Shown piece by piece: positions 1 to 9,189 of a stretch of 57,164 nucleotides of DNA. Both the position numbers and the translations under genes were made by a program. Below the pieces are notes generated by a model that was not told where the DNA came from, ran no database searches, and worked only from the letters and a program-made list of their open reading frames with translations. The number at the start of each line of letters is the position of its first letter. Within the stretch, counting starts at the first letter, position 1. The DNA is from Gammaproteobacteria bacterium UBA4421 (GTDB lineage: Bacteria > Pseudomonadota > Gammaproteobacteria > Pseudomonadales > Azotimanducaceae). The DNA is taken from contig DGQF01000010.1 of NCBI GenBank assembly GCA_002389675.1, positions 32,141 to 89,304 of the forward strand. Direction: 5' to 3'.

Positions 1-32
1 TTTTAGCGACGTGTTGTGAACGAGAGGTTCGT

Positions 33-1130
33 ATGACGGTTTTGGTGCTCGATACTGAGACCTGTCACGACGGGCCGCTCGATCAGCAACTCAAGCGCCT
101 TGGTTTTTCGCCGATCTATGTGGGTGACCGCCAATCTGCCCATGCCCATTGTGAGGAGAGCGACGTACACGTTTTGCTGTGCGATTCAACCGATCTGCTG
201 CCGACCCGGGAGTCTCTGTCTGCGGGTACAGCGCTGATTTATATGACGCACATACCGTTGTCTGAACGGGTGATGTCCTTGTGTTTTGAGCATGGGGTGA
301 ATGATTGTTGGCAGTTGCCGCTGAGCGACGATGATATGGCATTTCGCCTGCACAGAGCGATTGCGCGCAGCGGGCGATCTGCATTGGATAATCACGCAGA
401 GCTGCTGCGGTTGCGCAATGAGCTGGAGCAAGATTTGCGCGCGGGTCAATACATTCAAATGAGTATGCTGCCGCCTAATGACCTGACCATTGGGGCTTAT
501 CAGTTGAGTCGAAGAGTTGAGCCTTCTTTGCTGCTCAGTGGTGATTTCATTGATTACTTTCCAATCGCTGACGACTATTTTGTGTGTTATCTGGCTGATG
601 TCTCAGGGCACGGTGCGTCGAGCGCGTTCATCACCGTGCTGTTGAAAAATCTTTCTAGGCAACTTTGCCGAGACCTCCAGGGGCCTGCCTTGACTCGCCC
701 GGATCAGGTGCTTCATTGGATAAATGCTGAACTTATCGAGCAGCATATTGATAAACATGTGGCTATGTTTTTTGCCATCGTAGACACGCGTAACCATATG
801 ATGTGTTATGCCAATGCGGCGCACTTTCCACCGGCCCTGATGGCTGCGCGCGATGGCTGTATTCGGTTAGAGCAGAAGGGTAAGCCGTTAGGATTGTTTG
901 AAAATGCTGTTTTTGAGTCGCGACAGATTGCTTTCCCAAAACACGCTCGCTTGGTTGTATTTTCTGATGGCGTGCTCGATTTGTTAGCGCCCACGCAGTT
1001 ACAAGATAAAGAAGTCCGTTTGTCTGAGGTTGTGAGCCAAAGTGAGGATATTGACGAGCTGTGGGCAAAACTTGAAGAATCATCACTGGGTCATGACGAC
1101 GTGAGTTGTCTCCTGGTTTGCCATGGGTAG
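33..1130 (+). CDS. Response regulator with PP2C/SpoIIE-type phosphatase domain (HsbR/RsbU-like)
   Basis: The product is a cytoplasmic signalling phosphatase of 365 aa. Residues 1-110 form a receiver-like domain with Asp51 in the usual phosphoacceptor strand context (LLCDSTD). A short helical linker (about 115-140) precedes a SpoIIE-type PP2C domain. Its metal-binding signatures are visible: SGDFIDYF, ADVSGHG, FSDGVLD and the terminal HDDVS. Such proteins dephosphorylate STAS-domain anti-sigma factor antagonists, and the next gene, 12 bases downstream, encodes one, so the two probably act as a pair. The arrangement resembles HsbR-HsbA of Pseudomonas, but the output target is not in the window. 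The start is the ATG preceded by a GAGAGG ribosome binding site. The family call is firm; the pathway is inference. Confidence 0.88.
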   Translation: MTVLVLDTETCHDGPLDQQLKRLGFSPIYVGDRQSAHAHCEESDVHVLLCDSTDLLPTRESLSAGTALIYMTHIPLSERVMSLCFEHGVNDCWQLPLSDDDMAFRLHRAIARSGRSALDNHAELLRLRNELEQDLRAGQYIQMSMLPPNDLTIGAYQLSRRVEPSLLLSGDFIDYFPIADDYFVCYLADVSGHGASSAFITVLLKNLSRQLCRDLQGPALTRPDQVLHWINAELIEQHIDKHVAMFFAIVDTRNHMMCYANAAHFPPALMAARDGCIRLEQKGKPLGLFENAVFESRQIAFPKHARLVVFSDGVLDLLAPTQLQDKEVRLSEVVSQSEDIDELWAKLEESSLGHDDVSCLLVCHG

Positions 1131-1142
1131 ATTAATACGGTC

Positions 1143-1658
1143 ATGAGCGGACGGATTGTTGTCGGCGAACACCAAGGTGTTTACGTCATTCGTTACGAAG
1201 GTGATGTACGAGTCACTCTGTGTGGCTCGTTTGATCACTTCCTGCAGGTGATGTTAAACAATCCCGAGTTCAACTGTGTCTTGGTTGATTTGTCCGATGC
1301 GATCGCCATCGACAGCACGTCCTTGGGTGTGCTCGCAAAACTGAGTATCGGTGTGCAAAAAAAGACAGGGGAACTGCCCGCCCTGATCTGTGTTGATCCG
1401 GGTATCTTGCGCATCTTGTCAAATATGGGCTTCGACGATGTTTTCACGCTTGTTGACAAGAACCAGCATGGCTCAACGCCATTAGCGGTACTGCCGGTTT
1501 CGCCAGAGTTGACTGAGGCCGATTTGCGTGAGCGCGTCATCGATGCCCACCATGTCCTGATGAGTATGAGTGAGCGTAATCAAAACGCGTTTAAAGATTT
1601 GGTTGCGGCTTTGGAGTCGGAGCGATCTGGTTCTGACGCTAGCCAGACCAGCCAATAG
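1143..1658 (+). CDS. STAS-domain anti-sigma factor antagonist (HsbA-like)
   Basis: A 171 aa protein whose first 110 residues form a STAS domain; the rest is a predicted helical tail. The phosphoacceptor loop is recognisable as IDSTSLGVLAK, with Ser58 the likely phosphorylated residue by comparison with SpoIIAA/HsbA. The gene lies 12 bases after the PP2C-type response regulator, its expected phosphatase. No anti-sigma kinase (HptB or RsbW type) is present in the window, so the kinase side of the switch is either encoded elsewhere or built into another protein. The C-terminal extension of about 60 residues is longer than in minimal STAS proteins and has no recognised domain. Confidence 0.85.
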   Translation: MSGRIVVGEHQGVYVIRYEGDVRVTLCGSFDHFLQVMLNNPEFNCVLVDLSDAIAIDSTSLGVLAKLSIGVQKKTGELPALICVDPGILRILSNMGFDDVFTLVDKNQHGSTPLAVLPVSPELTEADLRERVIDAHHVLMSMSERNQNAFKDLVAALESERSGSDASQTSQ

Positions 1659-1671
1659 CTATGTGGATGTG

Positions 1672-2112
1672 TTAAGGGTTGCGAGCCGCGAGTTTGGCCT
1701 CGATGAAACGCTGATGAGGCACATATAACAAATCGGCGATTCGTCGTATGGTATGTTCTTCGAAGGCATCTATTTGTGCGTCAGCATATGCGATGGTCCA
1801 AAGGGCTTTAACGACTAGATATTTCTCATTCTGCTCGAGTTGGGTGTTCAGCGCGCGGGTAAAAGGAAAAATGCCCACGCTGGAACGGTGATTTTCTTGG
1901 GTTAGCCCTATGATTTCCTCGATTTTAGTGTGCTCGATGTTAAATATGTCGTGTAGCAGCGCTGCCATAGATCGCATCTCCTGCTCACCAATCTCATGGT
2001 CGGCCCAAACGACCTCAAACATTAACGCGGCTGCTGCAATAGCAGTGTTGACCTGAGGGTCTTCGGTTTGCTGTTCGTCTTTGAGAAATAGGCGTTTTAT
2101 CAAGTCAATCAT
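1672..2112 (-). CDS. TerB-family (tellurite resistance/DjlA N-domain-like) protein
   Basis: A 146 aa protein made almost entirely of alpha helices with the acidic pattern of the TerB fold. It has two similar halves: one around residues 27-60, where WADHEIGEQE provides paired acidic residues, and one around 105-125, where AYADAQIDAFEE repeats the theme. TerB-like domains bind metal or act as small helical adaptors near membranes; the role here is unknown. The gene starts inside the stop codon of dusA (TAATG, one-base overlap), so the two are probably translated together from one transcript. The 3' end lies 13 bases from the convergent STAS gene. Confidence 0.75.
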   Translation of the reverse strand: MIDLIKRLFLKDEQQTEDPQVNTAIAAAALMFEVVWADHEIGEQEMRSMAALLHDIFNIEHTKIEEIIGLTQENHRSSVGIFPFTRALNTQLEQNEKYLVVKALWTIAYADAQIDAFEEHTIRRIADLLYVPHQRFIEAKLAARNP

Positions 2113-3086
2113 TAGGCTGCTCTTGCATAGATGTGGTCAATGGCCTCGTCGATCAGGCCGATATTATTTTCTTTGAGCCGCTTGCTGTCGCTGAGGATTT
2201 GGCGGAACCGGCGTGCGCCTGGCATGCCGCTGCAGGCATGCAGAAGATGTTTGCTCATAGCGCTCAGTCGAATGCCCATCTGAAGTTGCTCGCTGATGTA
2301 GGTGCGATAAGCCAGTACAATCGACTGGGTAGATGGATTAAATGTGGGGTCTACAAAGCGCTGGTGTAGTGTGCGCAATAGATCTGGGTTGTGGTAGGCG
2401 GCGCGCCCAATCATCACGCCGTCGGCCCAAGTCAAATAGTCTTCTGCCGTTGTTGGATCGGTAATGCCACCATTGATAACGACGTTTAAATTGGGTCTGT
2501 TTCGTTTCAGGCGGGCAACGCGCTCCGGTTGAAGTGGTGGAACTGATCTGTTTTGGGCGGGTGATAGGCCGCCGAGGATGGCTTTACGTGCATGAATGTA
2601 AAATCGCTCGCATCCGCCGTCCGCAACTTCGTCGATGAACGCTTGGAGAAGGGGGTCGCTGTCTTGATCGTCGACACCCAAGCGGCATTTGACAGAAATC
2701 GGGATGTCACATGCTGCCCGCATGGCGCTCACACACTGGGCAACGATCTTTGGCGTAAGCATCAAGCAAGCACCGAAGGTTCCCTGCTGTACTCTGTCTG
2801 AGGGGCAGCCGACGTTTAGGTTAATCTCATCAAATCCCCTGCGCGCGGCTTCTGCAGCACAACGGGCTAGGTCGGCCGGATCATTTCCGCCGAGTTGCAG
2901 CACAATCGGGTGTTCTTCGGCGCTGTAGTCGAGTTGGTGCCATTGTCCCCCGCGCAGAAGGGCGCCGGTGGTGACCATTTCGGTAAATAGCAGAATGGCG
3001 GGGCTATAAAGTCGGTGTAAGTATCGGCAGTGACGATCGGTCCATGCCATCATTGGCGCTACACTAATCGATTTGTCAAAAGTCAT
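2112..3086 (-). CDS. dusA: tRNA-dihydrouridine(20/20a) synthase DusA
   Basis: This flavoenzyme reduces uridines at positions 20 and 20a of the tRNA D-loop using NADPH. The 324 aa length fits the DusA subfamily. The N-terminal FMN-binding TIM barrel begins with VAPMMAWTDRHCR, and the active-site segment NVGCPSDRVQ is followed by FGACLM, whose Cys107 is the catalytic cysteine by comparison with characterised Dus proteins. The FMN phosphate region NGGI and the C-terminal helical tRNA-binding domain (about 250-324) are complete. It is transcribed away from lpxC and is coupled to the TerB-like gene by a TAATG overlap. Confidence 0.93.
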   Translation of the reverse strand: MTFDKSISVAPMMAWTDRHCRYLHRLYSPAILLFTEMVTTGALLRGGQWHQLDYSAEEHPIVLQLGGNDPADLARCAAEAARRGFDEINLNVGCPSDRVQQGTFGACLMLTPKIVAQCVSAMRAACDIPISVKCRLGVDDQDSDPLLQAFIDEVADGGCERFYIHARKAILGGLSPAQNRSVPPLQPERVARLKRNRPNLNVVINGGITDPTTAEDYLTWADGVMIGRAAYHNPDLLRTLHQRFVDPTFNPSTQSIVLAYRTYISEQLQMGIRLSAMSKHLLHACSGMPGARRFRQILSDSKRLKENNIGLIDEAIDHIYARAA

Positions 3087-3249
3087 GAGCTAGCCGGGAG
3101 TGGTTAATCTAATGGGCCGGATGCTTTTACCTGTGCTGGCAAGACAAGCAGCTGATGCGTACGCGGGGCTAGTCTATAACGCTTAGCAGAGGCTGTCATC
3201 GGCTGAAACATTTCGTAGCATATTCTTCCACTTTTTCCTTCATTTTTCT

Positions 3250-3278
3250 TTCATTATTTCGAATGGGTTGTGTATAAT
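3250..3278 (+). promoter_or_regulatory. Sigma70-type promoter of lpxC
   Basis: A perfect -10 box TATAAT lies at 3273-3278. A weak -35 match, TTCATT, lies 17 bases upstream at 3250-3255. Transcription would start near 3285, giving a leader of about 40 bases before the lpxC ATG at 3327. It sits in the 240-base divergent gap between dusA and lpxC, which otherwise shows no gene. Confidence 0.55.
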
Positions 3279-3326
3279 ATGCCCACAATCGAGATTACCC
3301 GCGAATTCTATTTCAGATAAATAACT

Positions 3327-4274
3327 ATGCAACCAGCTCCTCGAATAAGAAACCAACTGCGTCAACGGACAATAAAGAAGCCTGTCCACGCGATAGGTAT
3401 TGGTGTGCATTCAGGTGACAAGGTACGCATCACGCTTCGCCCTGCCGGTGAAAACGCGGGGATCTCTTTTGTACGTGCAGACCGCAAAGAGTGCGGCCCA
3501 ATTGCGGCCTGCGCCGAGAATGTGTCCGATACGACGTTGTCCACGAGCTTGGGTGTTTCTGGCGCCCAGATTGCGACGGTCGAGCACCTCATGTCCGCAT
3601 TATGGGGCTTGGGCGTGGATAACTTGATTGTCGAGTTGTCCGGCGAAGAGGTTCCGATTATGGACGGCAGTGCGGCGCCGTTTGTCGCGATGATTAACTC
3701 CGTTGGTATCGTAGCGCAGAGGGCATTAAAACAATTTATCCGCATTACTCGCGAGATCACCGTGCATCAGGAAGATGCGGTTGCAACGCTGGCACCCTAT
3801 GATGGGTTTAAGGCAGCTTACACCTTCGTGGCCGACCACCCGGTCTACAACCGATACCCAAAGGTTGCGGAACTAGATTTTTCTAACTCATCCTATGTTG
3901 ATGAAATCAGCCGGGCCCGATCATTTGGACTGGTTAAAGAACTACCCCAAGCTCAAGCGATTCATAAGATGCTTGGGTCTAGCCTAGACAATGCGGTTGG
4001 AATAGATGATTCCGGCGTGCTCAATGATGATGGCCTGCGCTATCAGGATGAGTTCGTGAAGCATAAATTGTTAGACGCTATCGGTGACTTGTACCTGCTT
4101 GGTCGACCGATACTTGGTGCCTTCAGCGGCTACAAGTCGGGGCACGCGCTGAACAATAAGCTGGCCCGGGCTTTGCTGCGATGCGACGACGCGTGGGAGC
4201 TGACGACGTTTGAGCCGAGTGCTGTTTGTCAGGGGTATCCGATTCTTCATCCGGCAGCGCTGTCTGCATCTTAG
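3327..4274 (+). CDS. lpxC: UDP-3-O-acyl-N-acetylglucosamine deacetylase LpxC
   Basis: A zinc-dependent cytoplasmic enzyme that commits UDP-3-O-acyl-GlcNAc to lipid A synthesis. The 315 aa protein has both LpxC domains. The catalytic Glu86-His87 pair lies in TVEHLMSAL, the Zn ligands His246 and Asp250 in HKLLDAIGD, and the late-domain His273 in SGHALNN; MDGSAAPF is also typical. The N-terminus is about eight residues longer than in E. coli. There is no obvious Shine-Dalgarno sequence before the ATG. The gene stands alone with its own promoter, whereas in most gammaproteobacteria lpxC follows ftsZ, so it may be relocated or a second copy. It confirms an outer membrane with LPS. Confidence 0.95.
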   Translation: MQPAPRIRNQLRQRTIKKPVHAIGIGVHSGDKVRITLRPAGENAGISFVRADRKECGPIAACAENVSDTTLSTSLGVSGAQIATVEHLMSALWGLGVDNLIVELSGEEVPIMDGSAAPFVAMINSVGIVAQRALKQFIRITREITVHQEDAVATLAPYDGFKAAYTFVADHPVYNRYPKVAELDFSNSSYVDEISRARSFGLVKELPQAQAIHKMLGSSLDNAVGIDDSGVLNDDGLRYQDEFVKHKLLDAIGDLYLLGRPILGAFSGYKSGHALNNKLARALLRCDDAWELTTFEPSAVCQGYPILHPAALSAS

Positions 4275-4560
4275 TTCTCTGATTCGTCGCAGGCGCGAGT
4301 TCCAGTGAGCCAATTCGACTCCGACGGCACAATCACGTGTCAAACGATTGGCTTTGCGTCTCCATCTCTTTATAATTCGCGCGCCGCTTGTGCGAGAGCT
4401 GTTTTGTTAGCATTTTTCGTACAACCTTTTTCCGCTGCAGGCTGCTTCTGAATGTGGCTCCAGGCCTCCAACGATCACGATGCCAAGAAGGTTGGGCGTC
4501 AATATCGGCACTTAGAAGATCAGGCGATGCGCGTGTATAGCCCACATGAAATGAGTACGC

Positions 4561-5904
4561 ATGATAAAAATTAGAAAGGGTCTGGACTTACCCATCGCAG
4601 GTGCGCCCCAGCAGAGTATTGGGGAAGGGCGCGCCGTCCGCAGTGTTGCGGTTCTAGGCGGCGACTATCCGGGTATGAAGCCGACGATGGCCGTTGGAGT
4701 TGGGGATACTGTCGCTAAAGGCCAAACCCTGTTCACCTGCAAGAAAACGCTTGGTGTGAATTACACGGCGCCTGCTGCTGGAACCGTAACTGCGATAAAC
4801 CGTGGTGCAAAACGTGCGCTTCAATCAGTGGTGATCGAACTCGGCGGAGAGGGTGAAGTCACTTATCAGCGCCGCGATGAGTCTGAATTGTCCGACATGA
4901 GCCGCGCGGATGTGGTTAATCAATTGGTCGATAGCGGAGCATGGACCGCGTTTCGAACTAGACCGTTTGCCAAAGTGCCTGATCCGGTGACCTCGCCTAA
5001 CTCGATATTTGTTACCGCCTTGGACACCAATCCGTTAGCGGCAGATCCCAGCGTGGTATTGCAGGGCTATGAGAAGGAATTCTCAGCGGGCTTGGCGATC
5101 TTGGCGCGGTTGACTGATGGGCCGGTGCACGTATGTCATGCACAGGGCAAGTCGCTACCCAAGGCCAATGATTCAAAAATTAACTTGCATGAAGTCGTAG
5201 GGCCTCACCCTGCGGGTCTTGCGGGTACTCATATTCACTTCTTAGACCCTGTCAGTGGCCAGAAAACTGTTTGGTATCTGAATTATCAAGAGGTCATTGC
5301 GTTTGGCCATCTGTTCCTGACGGGCACAATAATGAATGAACGCGTGGTCGCCATCGGTGGCCCTGGTGCTGCGCAGCCGCGTTTGGTGCACACGCTCCTA
5401 GGCGCGAGCCTAGATGAACTTACCGCGGGTGAATTGATAGATTCCAATCAAAGGGTCATTTCGGGGTCTGTACTGGCAGGGCGGACCGCGCAAGGTCCAT
5501 TGGCTTATCTGGGGCGATATGACCTGCAGGTATCCATTCTTCCTGAAGATGCTGAGCGCAAATTGTTGGGTTATCTATCCCCAGGTGCAGACCGCCACTC
5601 GGTCTATCCTTCATTTTTATCCAAGTGGTTAGGCGAGAAGAACGTCAAATTCACCACCACTACCCATGGCAGCACGCGCGCTATGGTGCCCATTGGCACT
5701 TACGATGCGGTTATGCCCATGGACATTCTGGCGACACAACTCATGCGTAGTTTGTTGGTCGGTGATTTAGAGACAGCGATAAATCTGGGCTGCCTGGAGC
5801 TGGATGAAGACGACATTGCGCTATGCACTTATGTATGTCCTGGAAAATATGAATTTGGTCCGGTGCTGCGCCGGGTGCTTGAACAGATAGAGAAGGAGGG
5901 TTAA
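4561..5904 (+). CDS. nqrA: Na+-translocating NADH:quinone reductase subunit A
   Basis: First gene of a complete nqrABCDEF operon. NqrA is the peripheral cytoplasmic subunit linked to quinone binding in the sodium-pumping NADH:ubiquinone oxidoreductase. The 447 aa length matches the family, as does the opening MIKIRKGLDLPIAG. The centre carries TGTIMNERVVAIGGPG and the C-terminal part ends in the conserved CTYVCPGKYEFGPVLR region. The 286-base gap after lpxC (4275-4560) contains no convincing gene or terminator and presumably holds the operon promoter, which I could not place. nqrB follows after only three bases. Confidence 0.96.
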   Translation: MIKIRKGLDLPIAGAPQQSIGEGRAVRSVAVLGGDYPGMKPTMAVGVGDTVAKGQTLFTCKKTLGVNYTAPAAGTVTAINRGAKRALQSVVIELGGEGEVTYQRRDESELSDMSRADVVNQLVDSGAWTAFRTRPFAKVPDPVTSPNSIFVTALDTNPLAADPSVVLQGYEKEFSAGLAILARLTDGPVHVCHAQGKSLPKANDSKINLHEVVGPHPAGLAGTHIHFLDPVSGQKTVWYLNYQEVIAFGHLFLTGTIMNERVVAIGGPGAAQPRLVHTLLGASLDELTAGELIDSNQRVISGSVLAGRTAQGPLAYLGRYDLQVSILPEDAERKLLGYLSPGADRHSVYPSFLSKWLGEKNVKFTTTTHGSTRAMVPIGTYDAVMPMDILATQLMRSLLVGDLETAINLGCLELDEDDIALCTYVCPGKYEFGPVLRRVLEQIEKEG

Positions 5905-5907
5905 CGC

Positions 5908-7092
5908 ATGAGTTTGCGTTCTTACATGGACAGCATCGCGCCTCACTTCGAAAAAGGCGGCAAGCTGGAAGCGTTATTCCCAGCATACGAAGCAATTGAT
6001 ACTGCACTTTATACCCCAGGGCATGTCACGGCGGGTGCATCCCACGTGCGCGATGGTCTAGATCTTAAACGAATTATGATGACCGTCTGGCTGTGTGCCT
6101 GGATTCCAGCATTGGTTGGATCCTATTTCGTTGGGTTGCAGGCAAACGAGGCGATGCAGGCAAGTGGACTGACTGCAATCGAAGGCTGGCGCGGTGTCTT
6201 TTTGAATCCGATGTTGAGCTTTGACCCGAATTCTTGGGTCGACTGTCTGATACACGGGCTCGGCTATTTCCTTCCGCTCTACGTCGTTGTCTTTGCTGCG
6301 GGGGTGTTATTCGAAATTTGGTTTGCGTCGGTTCGCGGGCACGAGGTTAATGAGGGTTATTTTGTGACCTCCATTTTGTATACGCTCACTTTGCCTGCGG
6401 GCATACCGCTGTGGATGGCCATTATCGGCATCATATTTGGTGTGGTTATTGCCAAAGAGGTATTTGGTGGAACCGGCAAGAATTTCTTGAATCCGGCGCT
6501 CACGGGGCGCGCGTTTCTCTACTTTGCTTATCCCGCTGCAATGTCCGGTGATACGATCTGGGTGGCCGTGGATGGGGTAACACAGGCAACACCGCTGGGT
6601 AATGCAGCGCAAGGACTCGATTACGGGGTTGATATGGTGTCGGCGTTTATCGGGAATATGCCCGGCACGATTGGCGGAGAATCCATCCTGGCGATTTTGC
6701 TTGCTGCCACCATTTTGATTGCCACCCGAATTGCATCGTGGCGCATTATGCTCGGCTGTGTGATTGGCTTGGTGGCTACCGTGAGCCTATTTAACGTCAT
6801 AGATTCTACCAACCCCATGTTTGGTATGAGTCCGCTGTGGCACCTGTTGATCGGTGGCTTTGCATTTGGAGCAGTGTTTATGGCAACAGATCCGGTATCT
6901 GCTGCACATACCAATACCGGCCGTTTAATTTATGGAATTTTGATTGGCTTAATGTGCGCGTTGATCCGGGTGGTGAACCCGGCATTTCCAGAGGGCATGA
7001 TGCTGGCAATCTTGTTCGGTAACCTATTTGCACCGCTGATTGACAATTTTGTGGTGCAATCCAACATCAAACGGAGATTGGCACGTGGCTAG
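5908..7092 (+). CDS. nqrB: Na+-translocating NADH:quinone reductase subunit B
   Basis: Integral membrane subunit of 394 aa with about nine or ten membrane segments; it forms part of the sodium path and carries covalent FMN and riboflavin. The signature GGTGKNFLNPALTGRAF and the ATDPVSA region are present. The FMN attachment threonine is Thr228, inside DGVTQAT (222-228). The usual motif is D-x-x-S/T-G-A-T, so the glycine is replaced by Gln226 while Asp, Ala and the modified Thr are kept. The start follows the nqrA stop by three bases, and its last eight bases overlap the GTG start of nqrC. Function is not in doubt; the motif variant is the only oddity. Confidence 0.95.
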   Translation: MSLRSYMDSIAPHFEKGGKLEALFPAYEAIDTALYTPGHVTAGASHVRDGLDLKRIMMTVWLCAWIPALVGSYFVGLQANEAMQASGLTAIEGWRGVFLNPMLSFDPNSWVDCLIHGLGYFLPLYVVVFAAGVLFEIWFASVRGHEVNEGYFVTSILYTLTLPAGIPLWMAIIGIIFGVVIAKEVFGGTGKNFLNPALTGRAFLYFAYPAAMSGDTIWVAVDGVTQATPLGNAAQGLDYGVDMVSAFIGNMPGTIGGESILAILLAATILIATRIASWRIMLGCVIGLVATVSLFNVIDSTNPMFGMSPLWHLLIGGFAFGAVFMATDPVSAAHTNTGRLIYGILIGLMCALIRVVNPAFPEGMMLAILFGNLFAPLIDNFVVQSNIKRRLARG

Positions 7093-7882
7093 TTTTGATA
7101 AAGACAGTCTAAGTAATACATTTGTCGTAGCGATAGCCATTTGTTTGGTGTGTTCGGTCATCGTTTCGGGCGTCGCTGTGGCGCTTAAGCCGCAGCAACA
7201 GCTCAACAAGGCACTGGATCAAAAGCAGAACATACTTCGCGCAGCGGGTATGTTGGGTGATTCTGGCAGTGAAGATGCGCAGGGTCGCACGGTTGACGAG
7301 TTGTTCGCGCAATTTGATGTGCATGTGGTTGATTTGAACAGCGGTGAATACATTGCGGATATTGACCCCGCAAATTTTGATCCAATTCGGGCAGCGAAAG
7401 ATCCCGATTTGTCAGCGGCTTTGTCAGGGTCGGATGATATTGCAACCATCCGGCGTCGGGAAAATGTGTCTTTGGTTTATATTCGGCGTTCTGCGGGTGT
7501 GATCGATAAATTAGTGATTCCTGTTCGTGGCTATGGATTATGGGGCACGCTCTATGGGTACCTTGCGCTCGATGCAGATCTGCAAACCATTTCCGGATTA
7601 GGCTTTTATTCACAGAAAGAAACCCCCGGACTCGGCGGCGAGGTGGATAATCCAAGTTGGAAAGCCAAATGGCCGGGCGTCAAATTATATGGTGACGATG
7701 GATCGCCTCAGGTTCGTTTGGTTAAACGTCGTGCACCGGCATCTTCGCCTGCAGCGCAATACGAGGTAGACGCGTTATCTGGTGCGACGTTCACGACGCG
7801 GGGTGTCGAAAATTTGGTTAATTTTTGGACTGGCGAGCTTGGTTTTGGCCCGTTCATCAAACGCTTGAAAGCAAGCGCGTAA
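7085..7882 (+). CDS. nqrC: Na+-translocating NADH:quinone reductase subunit C
   Basis: A 265 aa subunit with one N-terminal membrane anchor (about residues 10-32) and a periplasmic FMN-binding domain. The flavinylation motif DALSGAT is intact, with Thr235 as the FMN attachment point. KETPGLGGEV and the C-terminal TTRGVENLVNFW are typical of NqrC. I chose the GTG at 7085, preceded by a GGAG ribosome binding site; it overlaps the end of nqrB by eight bases. An ATG further upstream at 7040 would add 15 residues lying wholly within nqrB and is less likely. FMN attachment needs ApbE, which is not encoded in this window. Confidence 0.94.
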   Translation: MASFDKDSLSNTFVVAIAICLVCSVIVSGVAVALKPQQQLNKALDQKQNILRAAGMLGDSGSEDAQGRTVDELFAQFDVHVVDLNSGEYIADIDPANFDPIRAAKDPDLSAALSGSDDIATIRRRENVSLVYIRRSAGVIDKLVIPVRGYGLWGTLYGYLALDADLQTISGLGFYSQKETPGLGGEVDNPSWKAKWPGVKLYGDDGSPQVRLVKRRAPASSPAAQYEVDALSGATFTTRGVENLVNFWTGELGFGPFIKRLKASA

Positions 7883-7900
7883 GCGTTCTAAGGAATTATC

Positions 7901-8563
7901 ATGGCAACGCAAAAAGAAGTCTTGGTTGACCCTATCTTCAATAATAATCCGATCGCTCTGCAGGTTTTGGGGATCTGTTCAGCTCTGGCGGTCACCATTA
8001 GCATGTCACAGACCCTGGTCATGTGTGCTGCTGTATTATTCGTAACCACTATGTCTAATGTTGGTGTCTCGTTGGTTCGAAACCGGGTGCCTACAAGCAT
8101 TCGTATTATTGTGCAGATGACCATCATCGCATCGTTGGTGATTGTGGTTGATCAGGTATTGCAGGCCGTCGCCTATGACATCTCTAAAAGTTTGTCCGTT
8201 TTTGTTGGGCTGATTATCACCAACTGTATTGTGATGGGTCGCGCGGAAGCCTTTGCGATGCAAAATGGCCCTTGGCTCTCAGCGTTAGACGGGTTTGGCA
8301 ATGCATTGGGATACAGCGTGATCCTGATTGGTGTTGCGTTGATACGCGAGCCCTTAGGGTCTGGCACGTTAATGGGCTATGAAATCATCCCTACCGTCAG
8401 TAACGGCGGCTGGTATCACGCCAACGGCATGTTACTGCTTTCGCCCAGTGCATTTTTCATCATTGGTTTGTTTATATGGGCGATTCGCGCGTGGAAGACT
8501 GAACAAGTTGAAGACGTCGAATACGAAATTGCGCCCAACGCACAGTACAAAGAGGCCATGTAG
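7901..8563 (+). CDS. nqrD: Na+-translocating NADH:quinone reductase subunit D
   Basis: Integral membrane subunit of 220 aa with six predicted helices, homologous to NqrE and RnfE. The cysteine-bearing half-helix pattern is visible: one Cys in LGICSALAV near the N-terminus and one in [16 protein letters not shown] near residue 107. In NQR these NqrD and NqrE cysteines hold an iron centre in the membrane. [19 protein letters not shown] is also a family signature. Only two bases separate its stop from the nqrE start. Confidence 0.95.
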   Translation: MATQKEVLVDPIFNNNPIALQVLGICSALAVTISMSQTLVMCAAVLFVTTMSNVGVSLVRNRVPTSIRIIVQMTIIASLVIVVDQVLQAVAYDISKSLSVFVGLIITNCIVMGRAEAFAMQNGPWLSALDGFGNALGYSVILIGVALIREPLGSGTLMGYEIIPTVSNGGWYHANGMLLLSPSAFFIIGLFIWAIRAWKTEQVEDVEYEIAPNAQYKEAM

Positions 8564-8565
8564 TT

Positions 8566-9174
8566 ATGGAACATTATCTAGGTATCTTTGTTCGCGCTGT
8601 TTTCATCGAAAACATGGCCCTGACGTTCTTTTTGGGCATGTGCACCTTCATCGCGATTTCAAAGAAAATTTCGACCGCGATTGGTCTTGGCGTGGCGGTA
8701 ATCGTTGTGTTGGCGATCACAGTGCCGGTCAATAATTTGATTTTTAATCACTTATTACGTGAAGGCGCGCTGGCTTGGGCCGGGTTCCCGGACGTTGACT
8801 TAAGCTTTTTGGGTTATTTGTCGTATATCGGAGTGATTGCGGCCATGGTCCAGATTTTGGAAATGGTTTTGGATCGCTACGTCCCTGCGCTATACAACGC
8901 GCTCGGTGTTTTTCTGCCTTTGATTACGGTGAACTGTGCAATTTTAGGAGCCTCGCTGATCATGATAGAGCAAGACCAGACGCTAGCAGAGAGTGCGGTC
9001 TTTGGGCTCGGTGCAGGGGTCGGTTGGGCGCTGGCGATTACGGCATTGGCGGGTGTGCGCGAAAAGCTGAAATACAGTGATGTGCCGGAAGGCTTGAGAG
9101 GCCTGGGTATTACGTTTATCTCCGTGGGGTTGTTGAGTCTTTGTTTTATGTCGTTCGGCGGCATTGATATTTAG
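8566..9174 (+). CDS. nqrE: Na+-translocating NADH:quinone reductase subunit E
   Basis: A 202 aa membrane subunit paralogous to NqrD, with six membrane segments in inverted topology. Diagnostic segments are [18 protein letters not shown] at the N-terminus and [16 protein letters not shown] in the middle; both contain the cysteines expected to ligate the intramembrane iron centre together with Nqr[36 protein letters not shown] sequence closes the protein. It sits between nqrD and nqrF in the standard order. Confidence 0.95.
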   Translation: MEHYLGIFVRAVFIENMALTFFLGMCTFIAISKKISTAIGLGVAVIVVLAITVPVNNLIFNHLLREGALAWAGFPDVDLSFLGYLSYIGVIAAMVQILEMVLDRYVPALYNALGVFLPLITVNCAILGASLIMIEQDQTLAESAVFGLGAGVGWALAITALAGVREKLKYSDVPEGLRGLGITFISVGLLSLCFMSFGGIDI

Positions 9175-9189
9175 AAAGAGGCAGTAGGA

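Noticed and set aside
4333..4545. Minus-strand 70-codon open frame in the lpxC-nqrA gap
   Set aside because: No ribosome binding site, no recognisable domain and low-complexity composition; more likely the nqr promoter region.
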